Assembly: GCF_002873135.1 (NCBI RefSeq)
Contig: NZ_MCVI01000072.1
Span: 62,001-126,000, forward strand
DNA: 64,000 nt
Direction of reading: 5' to 3'
Source of the DNA: Shewanella sp. 10N.286.48.A6
GTDB taxonomy: Bacteria > Pseudomonadota > Gammaproteobacteria > Enterobacterales > Shewanellaceae
Positions 1 through 9,420 of this stretch are shown piece after piece. Under the pieces are notes generated by a model. The model was not told where the DNA came from. It saw only the letters and a program-made list of their open reading frames with translations, and searched no databases. A program made the translations under genes and the position numbers. Position 1 is the stretch's first letter, and every line of letters starts with the position of its first letter.

Positions 1-1040
1 ATTATTATCCTTGCGTAGAGCAACTACCCTTGCTTACCGTGGATAATGCTGCTGAAAATCATTACATAGATCGTTATGTGAGTTTATTTGATTCGCCATG
101 GTTAACTGGTAAGCGCATTGGCATTTATCAACATTCAAGTGCTGGGCGCGATTTATATCCACTCATTTTTGAAAAGCTGGGTGCCGAGGTTATATCCATT
201 GGTCGCAGTGATACCTTTGTGCCTATTGATACTGAAGCAGTTAGTGAAGCAGATTGTCAAAAAGCGATCGAGTGGACGCACGAGTATCAGCTTGATGCGT
301 TATTTTCCACTGATGGTGATGGTGACAGACCATTGCTCGCTGATGAGCAAGGTAACTGGCTGCGTGGTGACATTCTGGGGTTACTTTCCGCCAAGGCGTT
401 AGATATCGATGGATTAGTTGTACCCGTTAGCTGTAATACCGCCATAGAACTAAGCCACTATTTTGATCTAGTCGTAAGAACTAAAATTGGCTCCCCCCAT
501 GTGATAGCCGCGTTTTCTGAGGTAGAAAGGCAAAGTAGTCGTATTGCTGGATTTGAAGCTAATGGGGGCTTCTTGCTGGAGTCTACTATCGAGGTTAATG
601 GACATAGTTTGTCTGCACTACCTACTCGCGATGCAGTACTGCCTGTTTTGATGGTACTTCATAGCGCTTTGAGTAAAACTTCTTCCAACTCTATTGCAGA
701 ATTAGTAGCACAATTACCCCAACGCTTTACCCATAGCGACCGTTTGACAGATTTTAGCACTGAACGCAGTAAGCACATTATTAAATTAGGTTTACAGCAG
801 CCAGAGTATTTACTTGAGCAATTAAACCTATCTGAAAATAAATTAGTAGAAGTTAATTCTAAAGATGGACTACGCTTAAGTTTTACTAATGGCAATATTG
901 TTCATTTACGACCATCGGGTAATGCTCCGGAATTTAGATGTTACGCCGAAAGTGATTCTATATCCAAAGCTAAAAAATTAGTTGAACATACTTTGTATCA
1001 GTTATTGAACATCAATTTAAATGCATCGTTAGTTAATTAG
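1..1040 (+). CDS. Phosphomannomutase/phosphoglucomutase, 5'-truncated by window edge
   Basis: Interconverts mannose-6-P and mannose-1-P (or the glucose equivalents) to supply nucleotide sugars for the polysaccharide genes that follow. The frame is open to the left edge (first full codon at 3), so the TTG at 30 is not the start and the catalytic phosphoserine domain lies outside the window. Seen here are the metal-binding loop DGDGDR (about 311-328), the sugar-binding segment EANGGF (about 559-576) and the phosphate-binding loop RPSGN near the C-terminus, in the order expected of the alpha-D-phosphohexomutase family. About 345 codons are present; the family is usually near 450-470 residues. 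The stop lies 9 bp before the next gene, so it is probably the same operon. Substrate preference (mannose or glucose) cannot be told from this part. Confidence 0.9.
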   Translation, partial: YYPCVEQLPLLTVDNAAENHYIDRYVSLFDSPWLTGKRIGIYQHSSAGRDLYPLIFEKLGAEVISIGRSDTFVPIDTEAVSEADCQKAIEWTHEYQLDALFSTDGDGDRPLLADEQGNWLRGDILGLLSAKALDIDGLVVPVSCNTAIELSHYFDLVVRTKIGSPHVIAAFSEVERQSSRIAGFEANGGFLLESTIEVNGHSLSALPTRDAVLPVLMVLHSALSKTSSNSIAELVAQLPQRFTHSDRLTDFSTERSKHIIKLGLQQPEYLLEQLNLSENKLVEVNSKDGLRLSFTNGNIVHLRPSGNAPEFRCYAESDSISKAKKLVEHTLYQLLNINLNASLVN

Positions 1041-1049
1041 GTGAGCTAA

Positions 1050-2450
1050 ATGGAAAGTCCATCAACACTTCAATTTGTCGGTACCCGTTCTAGTTTCTTA
1101 TTGCGTATCTTTGATATTGCCATTATTGCCGCCGCATTAATGATCATGATGCATAGCTATAATATTACTTTCAATAAGGACTACTTATTAGTGCTGATTG
1201 GGGTGTTATTTTTTTATAGTTATATAGGGGAATCTTTAGGGTTATACCGTTCTTGGCGCTTGGGGCGGTTTTCTACCATGTGCAGAATTATGTGTTTAAA
1301 TGTAACTCTCGCCTTTTTACTCATGACATTATTATTATTCGTATTTAAATACAGTGAAGTTTATTCTCGGGTAACAGTGGGAGGCTGGTATGTCTTAACA
1401 CTTATATCTTTAGTGAGTTGGCGACTGTGTGTGCGTGAGTTTAAACGTTTTCGTCGTAAAAAAGGTTATAGCGTCCAAAAAGTAGCCATTGTAGGTTTAA
1501 CTGAGGCGGGGCAACGCTTATATACTCAAATACAGAAACATGATGAGTTAGGTTTCGAGTGTGTGGGTTTTTATGATGATAGAGACCCAAATCGTATCGA
1601 AAATTTAGATTTGTCATGTTTAAAAGGCACGGTGAATGATGCGGTTTATGTTGCTCGCCGAGGGGATATTCAAAAGTTATATGTTTGTTTACCTATGATT
1701 GCAGAGCAGCGAATTGCCGATATTATTTTAGCTCTTGGCGATAGTACTGTTGATGTATTAATTACCCCAGACTTTTTATTGAAGAACCTAATGCATGCTC
1801 GTATCGGGAGCGTGGGGGAAGTTGATACCTTAAGTGTGTTTGAATCCCCCGTAAATGGGATGATGCGCTTTTATAAACGTAGTTTTGATCTCATGTTTAG
1901 TTTTGTAGCCTTGATTATATTAAGCCCTGTTTTATTAGTTATTGCTCTGTTAGTTAAATTAAATTCAAAAGGTCCTATTATTTTTAAACAAGATAGGTAC
2001 GGACTTGATGGGCGTAAAATTAAAGTTTGGAAATTTCGCTCTATGACGGTGACTGAAAATAGCGATGTCGTTATTCAAGCTAAGAAGGGAGATGCTCGAA
2101 TAACCAGTATCGGCGGCTTTTTACGTAAAAGCTCGCTGGATGAATTGCCACAATTTTTTAATGTGCTAATGGGGGATATGTCAGTGGTTGGCCCAAGACC
2201 ACATGCGATTGCCCATAATGAAGAATATAGACATTTAGTTTCCTATTACATGCTTCGTCATAAAGTATTACCTGGTATTACGGGCTGGGCCCAGATAAAT
2301 GGCTGGCGTGGTGAAACCGATACCCTTGATAAAATGGAAAAAAGAATCGAATTCGACTTGGCTTATATAAGAAATTGGTCTATTTGGTTAGATGTGAAAA
2401 TTGTCTTTATGACATGCTTTAAAGGTTTTGTCGGTAAACATGTTTACTAA
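1050..2450 (+). CDS. Undecaprenyl-phosphate glycosyl-1-phosphate transferase (WcaJ/VpsL-like)
   Basis: Priming enzyme that moves a sugar-1-phosphate from a nucleotide sugar to undecaprenyl phosphate in the inner membrane, starting a repeat unit. It has 466 residues: four hydrophobic segments in the first 130, a Rossmann-like CoA-binding-type central domain, then a hydrophobic helix near 280-300 and the bacterial sugar transferase domain. Family marks are visible: KRSFDL (about 276), KFRSM, DELPQF, GPRPH and the PGITGWAQ-NGWRGET stretch, which is typical of the glucose/galactose-type long transferases. It sits 9 bp after the mutase gene and 30 bp before a beta-barrel gene. The same position is held by vpsL in the Vibrio vps-II operon. 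The sugar transferred is inferred, not shown. Confidence 0.9.
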   Translation: MESPSTLQFVGTRSSFLLRIFDIAIIAAALMIMMHSYNITFNKDYLLVLIGVLFFYSYIGESLGLYRSWRLGRFSTMCRIMCLNVTLAFLLMTLLLFVFKYSEVYSRVTVGGWYVLTLISLVSWRLCVREFKRFRRKKGYSVQKVAIVGLTEAGQRLYTQIQKHDELGFECVGFYDDRDPNRIENLDLSCLKGTVNDAVYVARRGDIQKLYVCLPMIAEQRIADIILALGDSTVDVLITPDFLLKNLMHARIGSVGEVDTLSVFESPVNGMMRFYKRSFDLMFSFVALIILSPVLLVIALLVKLNSKGPIIFKQDRYGLDGRKIKVWKFRSMTVTENSDVVIQAKKGDARITSIGGFLRKSSLDELPQFFNVLMGDMSVVGPRPHAIAHNEEYRHLVSYYMLRHKVLPGITGWAQINGWRGETDTLDKMEKRIEFDLAYIRNWSIWLDVKIVFMTCFKGFVGKHVY

Positions 2451-2480
2451 AAATCACAATCAAAGGAATAGGTGATAACA

Positions 2481-3677
2481 ATGAGAACAAAGCTAAATAT
2501 ATTTACACTATTAGTCATCTCAGCTGGGATAGCAAATGTGAGTGCTGAAGAAAAAGCTGGGGTAATTACCACTGAGTCCGGTGTTGATTTTATTCCAGCA
2601 TTAAATGCAGGCTTAAAATATGACGATAATATTGCCAGTAGAAGTACAAATGAAGAAGAAAGTTGGATATTAACCGTAGCCCCTGCGGTGCAGGCAAAGA
2701 TGCTCGATGGGAATAACATTTATACTATTGATGCCGGTATTGAGTACGGTGATTATTTCGATAGTAGCGACGATAACTACCTTGATGCACTATTAAAAGC
2801 TCGCGCTCAGGTAGAGTTAAATCAAAGCAATCGTTTCAATCTTGAAGCTAAGTATTTTTACGGTCACGAAGATCGTGGTACTGGTGTGTTCGATTTTGGC
2901 TTTGATGATGGACTGCCAACAGAACCTGCTACCTATGATATTTTTCAAGGTGGTGGTTATTATGAGTATGGCGCTAAATCAACGCCGGCAAGAGTTAGGA
3001 TTAATGGTTTATATGATTCTAAGGAATATACAAACTTTAAAGAATTAACCCAGTTCCGTAATAAAGATAACGTTAAATTAGGGGCTACCGTTTTTTATGA
3101 TACTCGAGCAGCCACTAGTATTTTTCTTGATTACCAATATATTCAAACCGCTTATGACGTCATGGATCCTGGCGGAGATAGAGACAGTGATACCCAAAAT
3201 TTACAGTTAGGTGTTGAGTGGGAAGCAACCAGTACCACTGAGGGTTCTATTAGGATCGGCTATCAGAAAAAAGCATTTGATAATCAAGAGCGGGAAGATT
3301 TTAGCGGTGTAGCTTGGGATGCCAAGTTAACTTGGAAACCATTGACCTATAGTCAGTTTGACTTCTATACCGGTCGCAGTAGTGAGGACCCTGATACATT
3401 TGGTGATTATGTTCGTGAGACCACTTACGGGGTTAAATGGAACCATGATTGGAGCGACTTGTTTGGTACCACTCTCGGGTACGATCGAATACAAGACGAT
3501 TACACAGGCTTTGAGCGTGAAGATACCACCAATGTTTATCGCGTTTCGTTCAATTTTGAAGTGTTGCGCTGGATGACGCTAAGAGCAGGTGCAGATATTG
3601 CTGACAATACATCAATACAAGAACGCTTTGATTACGATCGTAATATCTATTTTATCACTGCCGAAATGACCTTGTAA
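2481..3677 (+). CDS. Outer-membrane beta-barrel protein of polysaccharide export (BBP2_2/VpsM-like)
   Basis: Predicted outer-membrane barrel of 398 residues. The ATG at 2481 is preferred over the in-frame GTG at 2472 because AGGTG (2470-2474) is well spaced to it and a clean signal peptide follows (MRTKLNIFTLLVISAGIANVSA, cleavage before EEK). The rest alternates short hydrophilic turns rich in Asp/Asn/Gly with aromatic strands and ends in an amphipathic strand, as barrel proteins do. It resembles the PF10082 family found in polysaccharide loci. The position between the priming transferase and a Wza-like protein matches vpsM. The likely role is an outer-membrane passage for the polymer, because the neighbouring Wza-like protein is short. 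Exact strand number cannot be counted by eye. Confidence 0.82.
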   Translation: MRTKLNIFTLLVISAGIANVSAEEKAGVITTESGVDFIPALNAGLKYDDNIASRSTNEEESWILTVAPAVQAKMLDGNNIYTIDAGIEYGDYFDSSDDNYLDALLKARAQVELNQSNRFNLEAKYFYGHEDRGTGVFDFGFDDGLPTEPATYDIFQGGGYYEYGAKSTPARVRINGLYDSKEYTNFKELTQFRNKDNVKLGATVFYDTRAATSIFLDYQYIQTAYDVMDPGGDRDSDTQNLQLGVEWEATSTTEGSIRIGYQKKAFDNQEREDFSGVAWDAKLTWKPLTYSQFDFYTGRSSEDPDTFGDYVRETTYGVKWNHDWSDLFGTTLGYDRIQDDYTGFEREDTTNVYRVSFNFEVLRWMTLRAGADIADNTSIQERFDYDRNIYFITAEMTL

Positions 3678-3691
3678 TTATTGGTGCAATC

Positions 3692-4228
3692 ATGAGATTT
3701 CTATTTTTAAGTCTAGTTTTAGCTCTTGTATCCATGATGCTGACATCGACTGCAGAGGCGGTCGAGTCTGATGATAGTTACCTATTAGGGGCTGGTGATA
3801 CCATTATTATTCAAGTGTATGGTGAGGACGCCTTAACCTTGGAAACTCAACTCACCAATAGTGGCACCATTAATTTTCCTTTTTTAGGCCCAATTAAACT
3901 TAACGGTTTGACCATAAAACAAGTGGAGCAAATTGTTTATAAGGGTCTTAAAGGGGATTATTTTGTTGAGCCTAGTGTCTATGTCGGAATGGTGGAATAT
4001 CGACCTTTTTATATTCACGGCGAGGTTAAAAAACCGGGTGGCTATCCATATCAGCCAGGAATGACTGTTAACCAAGCCATCGCACTAGCCGGTGGGCTGA
4101 CTGAGCGGGCTTCAGAAGACAAAATCAATATTTCCCGAGAAGGCGCAAAGGTAAACTCCAAGCGTGGCAACATTAACAGTAAGATTTTTGCTGGTGATAC
4201 TATTACCATTGAACAGAGGTTCTTTTAA
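3692..4228 (+). CDS. Short polysaccharide export protein (Wza/VpsN-like, Poly_export + SLBB)
   Basis: Periplasmic export component of 178 residues. It has a signal peptide (about 1-23, ending AEA) with no lipobox cysteine, a Poly_export domain from the YLLGAGDTI segment (about 30-105) and a single SLBB beta-grasp domain from about 110 (the FYIHGEVKKPGGYPY segment). Full-length Wza is near 380 residues and has a C-terminal helix that crosses the outer membrane. Here the protein ends soon after one SLBB domain, so it has no such helix. The preceding beta-barrel may provide the outer-membrane pore. It lies 14 bp after that barrel and its stop abuts the ATG of the kinase gene, so translation is probably coupled. 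Confidence 0.9.
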   Translation: MRFLFLSLVLALVSMMLTSTAEAVESDDSYLLGAGDTIIIQVYGEDALTLETQLTNSGTINFPFLGPIKLNGLTIKQVEQIVYKGLKGDYFVEPSVYVGMVEYRPFYIHGEVKKPGGYPYQPGMTVNQAIALAGGLTERASEDKINISREGAKVNSKRGNINSKIFAGDTITIEQRFF

Positions 4229-6544
4229 ATGACTCAGCAGGAAAGGCGAGCCAACCCATTGCCTCAAATTCAAATGGATCAGCTAATTGATTTCAAAAAG
4301 CTAATAAAACCTGTTATGCGTTTTAAATGGCGCATATTAACCTTTGCGATGTTGATTACTGCTTTGGTTATTTTTGTCGTATTGAAAATGACGCCAATAT
4401 ACAGTGCAAAGTCTACCTTATTGATCGAATCAGAACAGGCTAATGCTATTAAAATAGATGAAGTTTATGGTATTAATTCAGGGCAGCAAGAATATTATTT
4501 AACTCAATTTGAAATTATAAAATCACGCTCAATTGCAGAGCGAGTATTTAACGAATTAGATTTAATAAATCACCCTGCATTTGTCTCAGAACCAAGTTTG
4601 CTTAGTCAACTAGCCTATTTACTCGATTTTATTCCAAAAGAATATATTCCCGAAGAGTACCTACCTGATGACTTATTGCCTGAAGGGAGTGCTACAGAAA
4701 ATGTTGACCAAGAAATTGTTAAGCAACAATTAATCGATACCTTTGCCGAAGATATCAGTATTTCACCGGTTAGAAAAACGCAATTGGTCCATATTCGTTA
4801 TGAAAGCTCAGATCCCGCCTTGGCCGCATTAGTGGCTAATGTGGTGGGAGATACCTATATTTTAAGTCAATTGGAAGCAAAGGTTGGCATGACACAAAAG
4901 GCCAATACTTGGTTAGGTGGAAGGCTAGAAGAGCTAAGATTAAAGCTAGATGAATCTGAAACACGCTTAGAATCTTTTAAGCGGGCGAATGGTCTGGTTG
5001 ATGTTGAAGGGGTCACAGCGTTAGATGCTAAAGAGCTCGAACGATTAAGTGATGAAATTGCCATGGCACGCTCACGCAAAGCGCAGGCAGAGAGTTTTAT
5101 TACCGTGGTCAGGCGCTACGGTGCGACTGATATCAGCCGTTTAGAAAGCTTACCTGAAGTAACCTCCCATCCCTCGATTCAAAATGTTAAGCGTGAAGTG
5201 GTGATTGTTGAAAGAAAAGTTTCTGAGCTTGAGCAAATTTATGGGCCAAAGCATCCAAAAATGATCGCGGCAAAAGCTGAGCTTAAATCAGTACAGAGTA
5301 ATTTACATAGCCAAATAGCAAGATTAGTGAGAGGTATTGAAGAAGAAGCGCAAACAGCAGGACGTAAGCTGAAGGGGTTAGAAGCGCAGTTTAATAAATC
5401 AAAAGGCTCTTTTCAAAACCTGAGCACTATAGATACTGATTTCCGTCGCATGCTGCGTGAAGTTGATACTAATCAACAATTGTTTGATAGCTTTCTTGCT
5501 CGTCAAAAAGAAACCGAAGTGACCGGCAGTTTTGACTCGCCTATCGCCCGCTTTACTGACAGAGCGATTGTGCCAATCTATCCTACTAAACCCAATAAAA
5601 AGCTGATTGTAATATTGACCTTTTTTGCCAGCTTAGGCTTTGGGGTGGTCATGGTGTTAGTGCTTGATGGATTAAATGACACCATCAAAAATAGCGATGA
5701 TGTAGAAAAAATATTATCGCAACGGGCACTTGGTTATATACCTAAAGCCAAGAAAAGAGCCAGCTATAAAGAGATTAATTTCGCCTTTTATGACAGTAAC
5801 CAGCCTTTACATGCTGAAGCTGTGCGGACAATTAGAACCTCGATGTCTTTAATGGCGATGGGGACAGATTTCTCCACGATTGAGGTCACATCGTCGACGC
5901 CTAATGAAGGTAAAACCAGCGTGTCAATGAACTTAGGCTTTGCATTTTCTACTATGGAAAAAGTGCTGATAATCGATGCGGATTTACGTAAATCAAGTAT
6001 GGGTGAGCGTTTTGGCTTGCCTTCTTACCAACCAGGGCTTGCAAATTTCTTATCTGGTACCGAAAGTCTCCCTCACTGTATCGTTGCCGATGTTAAACCG
6101 AACGTTGACTTTATGCCCGCAGGAGCCGTGCCACTTAACCCGCAGGAGCTTCTGTCTTCTAGCCAGTTTCCTAAATTGTTAACCTTACTTAAAACCCAAT
6201 ACACTAAAATCATTATTGATACACCTCCAATACATGCCGTCAGTGACGCATTGATTATTACTTCGTTATGTGATGCAACGGTATTAGTGGTAAAAGCCGC
6301 TCATACGCGTAATGAAGTGATTAAATTAAGCTTAGCAAAATTAAATCAAGCGAGAAGTAAAGTCTTTGGCGTGATACTGAACCAGTTTAATACGAAAGAT
6401 GCTGAACATTATCAAGGTGATTATGGCTACTATAAAGCTTACGGCGCGGATCAGACTCCTAAAGATAAACCGGTGCAATTTGCAGATTATGCCGCCAAAG
6501 ATAAGCCTAAGCCGTTTTCTGACTTGGACAATATAAAAGTATGA
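4229..6544 (+). CDS. Polysaccharide co-polymerase / tyrosine autokinase (Wzc/VpsO-like)
   Basis: Inner-membrane protein that controls chain length and export through cycles of tyrosine autophosphorylation. It has 771 residues: Wzz domain with a first membrane helix near 35-55, a long periplasmic coiled-coil region (about 200-400), a GNVR-like segment, a second helix near 455-475, then a cytoplasmic BY-kinase. Kinase marks are Walker A STPNEGKTS (about 555-563), Walker A' VLIIDADLR, Walker B IIIDTPP, and a C-terminal tyrosine cluster (GDYGYYKAYG, about 730-740) that is the autophosphorylation site in this family. The ATG directly follows the wza-like stop. Its own stop overlaps the start of the phosphatase gene (ATGA), a kinase/phosphatase pair. 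Confidence 0.93.
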   Translation: MTQQERRANPLPQIQMDQLIDFKKLIKPVMRFKWRILTFAMLITALVIFVVLKMTPIYSAKSTLLIESEQANAIKIDEVYGINSGQQEYYLTQFEIIKSRSIAERVFNELDLINHPAFVSEPSLLSQLAYLLDFIPKEYIPEEYLPDDLLPEGSATENVDQEIVKQQLIDTFAEDISISPVRKTQLVHIRYESSDPALAALVANVVGDTYILSQLEAKVGMTQKANTWLGGRLEELRLKLDESETRLESFKRANGLVDVEGVTALDAKELERLSDEIAMARSRKAQAESFITVVRRYGATDISRLESLPEVTSHPSIQNVKREVVIVERKVSELEQIYGPKHPKMIAAKAELKSVQSNLHSQIARLVRGIEEEAQTAGRKLKGLEAQFNKSKGSFQNLSTIDTDFRRMLREVDTNQQLFDSFLARQKETEVTGSFDSPIARFTDRAIVPIYPTKPNKKLIVILTFFASLGFGVVMVLVLDGLNDTIKNSDDVEKILSQRALGYIPKAKKRASYKEINFAFYDSNQPLHAEAVRTIRTSMSLMAMGTDFSTIEVTSSTPNEGKTSVSMNLGFAFSTMEKVLIIDADLRKSSMGERFGLPSYQPGLANFLSGTESLPHCIVADVKPNVDFMPAGAVPLNPQELLSSSQFPKLLTLLKTQYTKIIIDTPPIHAVSDALIITSLCDATVLVVKAAHTRNEVIKLSLAKLNQARSKVFGVILNQFNTKDAEHYQGDYGYYKAYGADQTPKDKPVQFADYAAKDKPKPFSDLDNIKV

Positions 6545-7266
6545 TTGATTTACATTGCCATGTATTAGCCAATATCGACGATGGAGCTAAATCCGTTGAT
6601 GAAGCACTGAGTTTAATGGCTTTAGCACAGGAGCAAGGGGTAACCCGCATGGTGGCAACCCCGCATATCCATCTAGGCATATATGACAATGATATCAACT
6701 CAATATCTGCAGCTTATAAGGCGCTTTCACAAGCCCTAGTTAGCTCTAACATTGCTATTGAATTGCGCGCGGCAGCGGAAGTGCGGATTTCACCAGAAAT
6801 CGTCTTGTTTGTTGAGCAACATAAATTGCCTTTTATTGGTCATTATCAGCAAAAAGATGTCCTACTATTAGAGTTACCCAGTAGCCATATCCCAGCGGGA
6901 ACAGATAGGTTAATTAGCTGGTTATTGAGTAAAAATGTATTACCGATGATTGCTCACCCTGAACGTAATAGAGAGCTGCAAAACCACCCCCATAGAATTA
7001 AGCCCTTTGTCCAAGCTGGCTGTTTATTTCAGTTAACAGCAGCGTCGCTAATTGGCGATTTTGGCTCGGCGCCGCAGCAATTGAGTGAGCAATTTTTAAA
7101 AGAGCGTTTTTATTCCATCATCGCTTCAGATTGCCATTCCTTAAAACGTCGCCCACCTAAAATTGCCCAAGCAAAGCAATTGGTTAGTAGCTTAGTTGAT
7201 GAAGAGTACGCTTTTGCATTAACGACAGAGATGCCCAGAACTATTTCTAATTCGCTATTTCAATAA
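6541..7266 (+). CDS. PHP-family tyrosine-protein phosphatase (CpsB/CapC/YwqE-like)
   Basis: Metal-dependent phosphatase expected to remove phosphate from the tyrosine cluster of the adjacent Wzc-like kinase. The 241-residue sequence shows PHP metal ligands in order: DLHCH at the N-terminus, TPHIH (about 41-45), a Glu in the ELPS region, HPERN (about 138-142) and SDCH near 199-202. It overlaps the kinase stop by four bases. Many Proteobacteria use a low-molecular-weight Cys phosphatase (Wzb) here, and the PHP type is better known from Gram-positive capsule loci, so this pairing is a variant. The domain call is firm; the exact substrate is inferred from gene order. Confidence 0.9.
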   Translation: MIDLHCHVLANIDDGAKSVDEALSLMALAQEQGVTRMVATPHIHLGIYDNDINSISAAYKALSQALVSSNIAIELRAAAEVRISPEIVLFVEQHKLPFIGHYQQKDVLLLELPSSHIPAGTDRLISWLLSKNVLPMIAHPERNRELQNHPHRIKPFVQAGCLFQLTAASLIGDFGSAPQQLSEQFLKERFYSIIASDCHSLKRRPPKIAQAKQLVSSLVDEEYAFALTTEMPRTISNSLFQ

Positions 7267-7286
7267 TCATAAGGTGATGACATAAA

Positions 7287-8006
7287 ATGTTGAAGTTTAA
7301 AATGATAAAAAACTTCACTTGGTCAAGGCAAAGGCTGATATATGTATTTTTACTCCTTTTGCTAGCGGCGATATTGCCGGTTATTGTGCAAAAAGGCATG
7401 GCCAGTGCGTATCATTTTAAATCCCGATTCTATATTGATCATTGGCAGAAAAATAACCCTCCTACCCAGCTTCAATACTCAGCGGCATTATTGGCCGCTG
7501 ATAATGCTTATAACCTTGATAGTAAAAACCCTCACTATTTATTGACCTTGGCAAAAGTCATGGAGTGGGGCGTATATGCAAATTTTGCCGCTGCCAATAA
7601 CGCACTATTTAACCAGTTATATACCAATGCCATTTCCCAAAGGCCGACATGGCCTAATGCTTATAGTGATTACGCATATAATTTAGCCTTCATTCAGCAT
7701 GATGTGTCACAAGTATGGCCTTTATTAGATAAGGCTGTACTGTACGGTCCTTATACCCCTGAAGTATTGCATCAAATTCTAGCCATCGGTTTTGCATATT
7801 GGCCTCAGTTAACCCTAGTACAAAAGAAAAACGTTTTTGAAACGGCGCGGATTTCAGCTATGGCTAGCTGGGACGTGCGCACTGATTTGAAGCGCTTAGC
7901 CACGCAATATGACATGACGCCAATAGTATGTACCTACTTTAAATTTATCACCCCAGAGTTTACTCCCAAAGATAAAAACTGGGTTGAAAAGGAACTGTGT
8001 CGTTAA
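7287..8006 (+). CDS. Membrane-anchored helical-repeat protein of polysaccharide locus (VpsP-like)
   Basis: Protein of 239 residues with one N-terminal membrane helix (about 15-35) and a mostly helical exported remainder with TPR-like spacing (for example AALLAADNAYNLDSKNPHYL and a later NAYSDYAYNLA segment). No catalytic motif is visible. Position and layout recall VpsP, a protein of unknown role in the Vibrio vps-II operon; this is a judgement from context and general form, not an alignment. It starts 20 bp after the phosphatase gene behind an AAGGTGAT ribosome-binding site. Its TAA overlaps the ATG of the ligase-like gene (TAATG), so the two are probably co-translated. A scaffold role in polymerisation or ligation is possible but unproven. 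Confidence 0.7.
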   Translation: MLKFKMIKNFTWSRQRLIYVFLLLLLAAILPVIVQKGMASAYHFKSRFYIDHWQKNNPPTQLQYSAALLAADNAYNLDSKNPHYLLTLAKVMEWGVYANFAAANNALFNQLYTNAISQRPTWPNAYSDYAYNLAFIQHDVSQVWPLLDKAVLYGPYTPEVLHQILAIGFAYWPQLTLVQKKNVFETARISAMASWDVRTDLKRLATQYDMTPIVCTYFKFITPEFTPKDKNWVEKELCR

Positions 8007-9373
8007 TGGATACTCTTGCCAAACCAACGAAGGTTTTCAGCGGACGCTTTGATCATTTTATGATATTGGCTCTGTGTGTGGTGATTATTTGGATGCCAAT
8101 CCCTTTAGGCAGTAATCGTATTTGGGCGTTGGCGATCCTTGAATTTACAACAATATCACTGGGGATAGTACATCTTGGCTATTGCCTGAAGCATGATAGT
8201 GCATTTTTTCGCTACCAGTGGCAAAAGCAATTATTGCTCCCCCCAGGGCTGTTATTGATATATTTATTTTTACAGTATCTTAATTGGCTTCCAGGTATTG
8301 ATAGTGTCGACCCTTACCAGACTCAACAACAACTCCTTAAGACTCTGTGTTATTCAATTTTTATTTTCTTATTAAGCCAATATTGTCAGCATTCTAAAAC
8401 TTTAAGGTGGCTGTTTATAGCAATTATCTTATCAGGGTGTTTGCAGGCTTTTTATGGGGTGATTCTGAATCTACTGCAGTTAGATGCCTCGCCCATTTTA
8501 GGTTTTAGTGATGGCGAAAAGGCCCGTGGATCCTTTGTGTATCAAAATCATTTTGCTAATTATTTAGCCTTATGTTTAAGCATTGCGTTTGGTTGGCTGT
8601 TATCAGAGCTTAAAACCACTAAGCACGATCAAGATAAGCGCGCCATGCTTATCGGGATGATATCAACACTATTAAGTCGAAAATTAATTTTACGTTTAGC
8701 AATCGTGTTGATGGTTATAGGACTAATAATGAGCCGTTCGCGGATGGGCAATGCGGGCTTTTTTGCTGCTTTAGGCCTGATGTCGGTTATTGCATTATTT
8801 ATTTACCGCCGCCCGCCGACATTGTTTAAACCCTTAGTTATCAGTATTTTTATTTTAGATTTGATTATTGTTGGTTCGATTTTTGGGATTGAAAAAGTTA
8901 AGCAGCGCTTAGCTGAGACCAGCTTTGCTTCAGAAACCCGCGATAATGTGGTTATTGATAGCTTACCTATCATTCAAGATAATCTTTTTACAGGTACAGG
9001 AGGAGGCAGCTTTTATACGGTTTTTCCGCAATACCAACCCCAGTTTTACTCTGGTTTTTATGATCATGCCCATAATGAATATGTGCAATTTGTAATTGAG
9101 TATGGTGTTGTTATGACGGTGATATTAGGCGCTTGGGTGTTGTATTCGTTTTGGCTTGCTTGTCGAACAATGTATCTACGCAATAACAAGCTTTATAAGG
9201 GTATCGCATTTGGTTGTGCTATGGCTATCGTATATATGCTCTTGCATATCTCGGTTGATTTCCATCTACAAGCACCAGCCAATACGTTACTGTTTTTAAC
9301 CATAATAACCCTGTGTTGGTCGGTTCGTTATTTACCTTCTGAGCCTCAGCGAAAGGCTCGAAAATCATTTTAG
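8006..9373 (+). CDS. O-antigen ligase / polysaccharide polymerase-like membrane protein (Wzy_C)
   Basis: Multi-spanning protein of 455 residues with about eleven hydrophobic segments. A large periplasmic loop in the second half contains the GTGGGSFYTVFPQYQPQ stretch and the DHAHNEYVQ motif, both characteristic of the O-antigen ligase/Wzy_C family. It therefore polymerises or ligates lipid-linked glycan in the periplasmic leaflet. Two starts are possible: GTG at 7997, very close to AAAAGGA, and ATG at 8006, which overlaps the previous stop. The ATG is chosen because of the TAATG junction and better spacing. No flippase or other polymerase is seen in the window, so this may be the Wzy of the cluster; ligase and polymerase cannot be told apart by sequence. 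Confidence 0.85.
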   Translation: MDTLAKPTKVFSGRFDHFMILALCVVIIWMPIPLGSNRIWALAILEFTTISLGIVHLGYCLKHDSAFFRYQWQKQLLLPPGLLLIYLFLQYLNWLPGIDSVDPYQTQQQLLKTLCYSIFIFLLSQYCQHSKTLRWLFIAIILSGCLQAFYGVILNLLQLDASPILGFSDGEKARGSFVYQNHFANYLALCLSIAFGWLLSELKTTKHDQDKRAMLIGMISTLLSRKLILRLAIVLMVIGLIMSRSRMGNAGFFAALGLMSVIALFIYRRPPTLFKPLVISIFILDLIIVGSIFGIEKVKQRLAETSFASETRDNVVIDSLPIIQDNLFTGTGGGSFYTVFPQYQPQFYSGFYDHAHNEYVQFVIEYGVVMTVILGAWVLYSFWLACRTMYLRNNKLYKGIAFGCAMAIVYMLLHISVDFHLQAPANTLLFLTIITLCWSVRYLPSEPQRKARKSF

Positions 9374-9420
9374 TTTTACTTTTACTATACAATTTAGCGC
9401 TAGTTAAATAAGGATATTTT

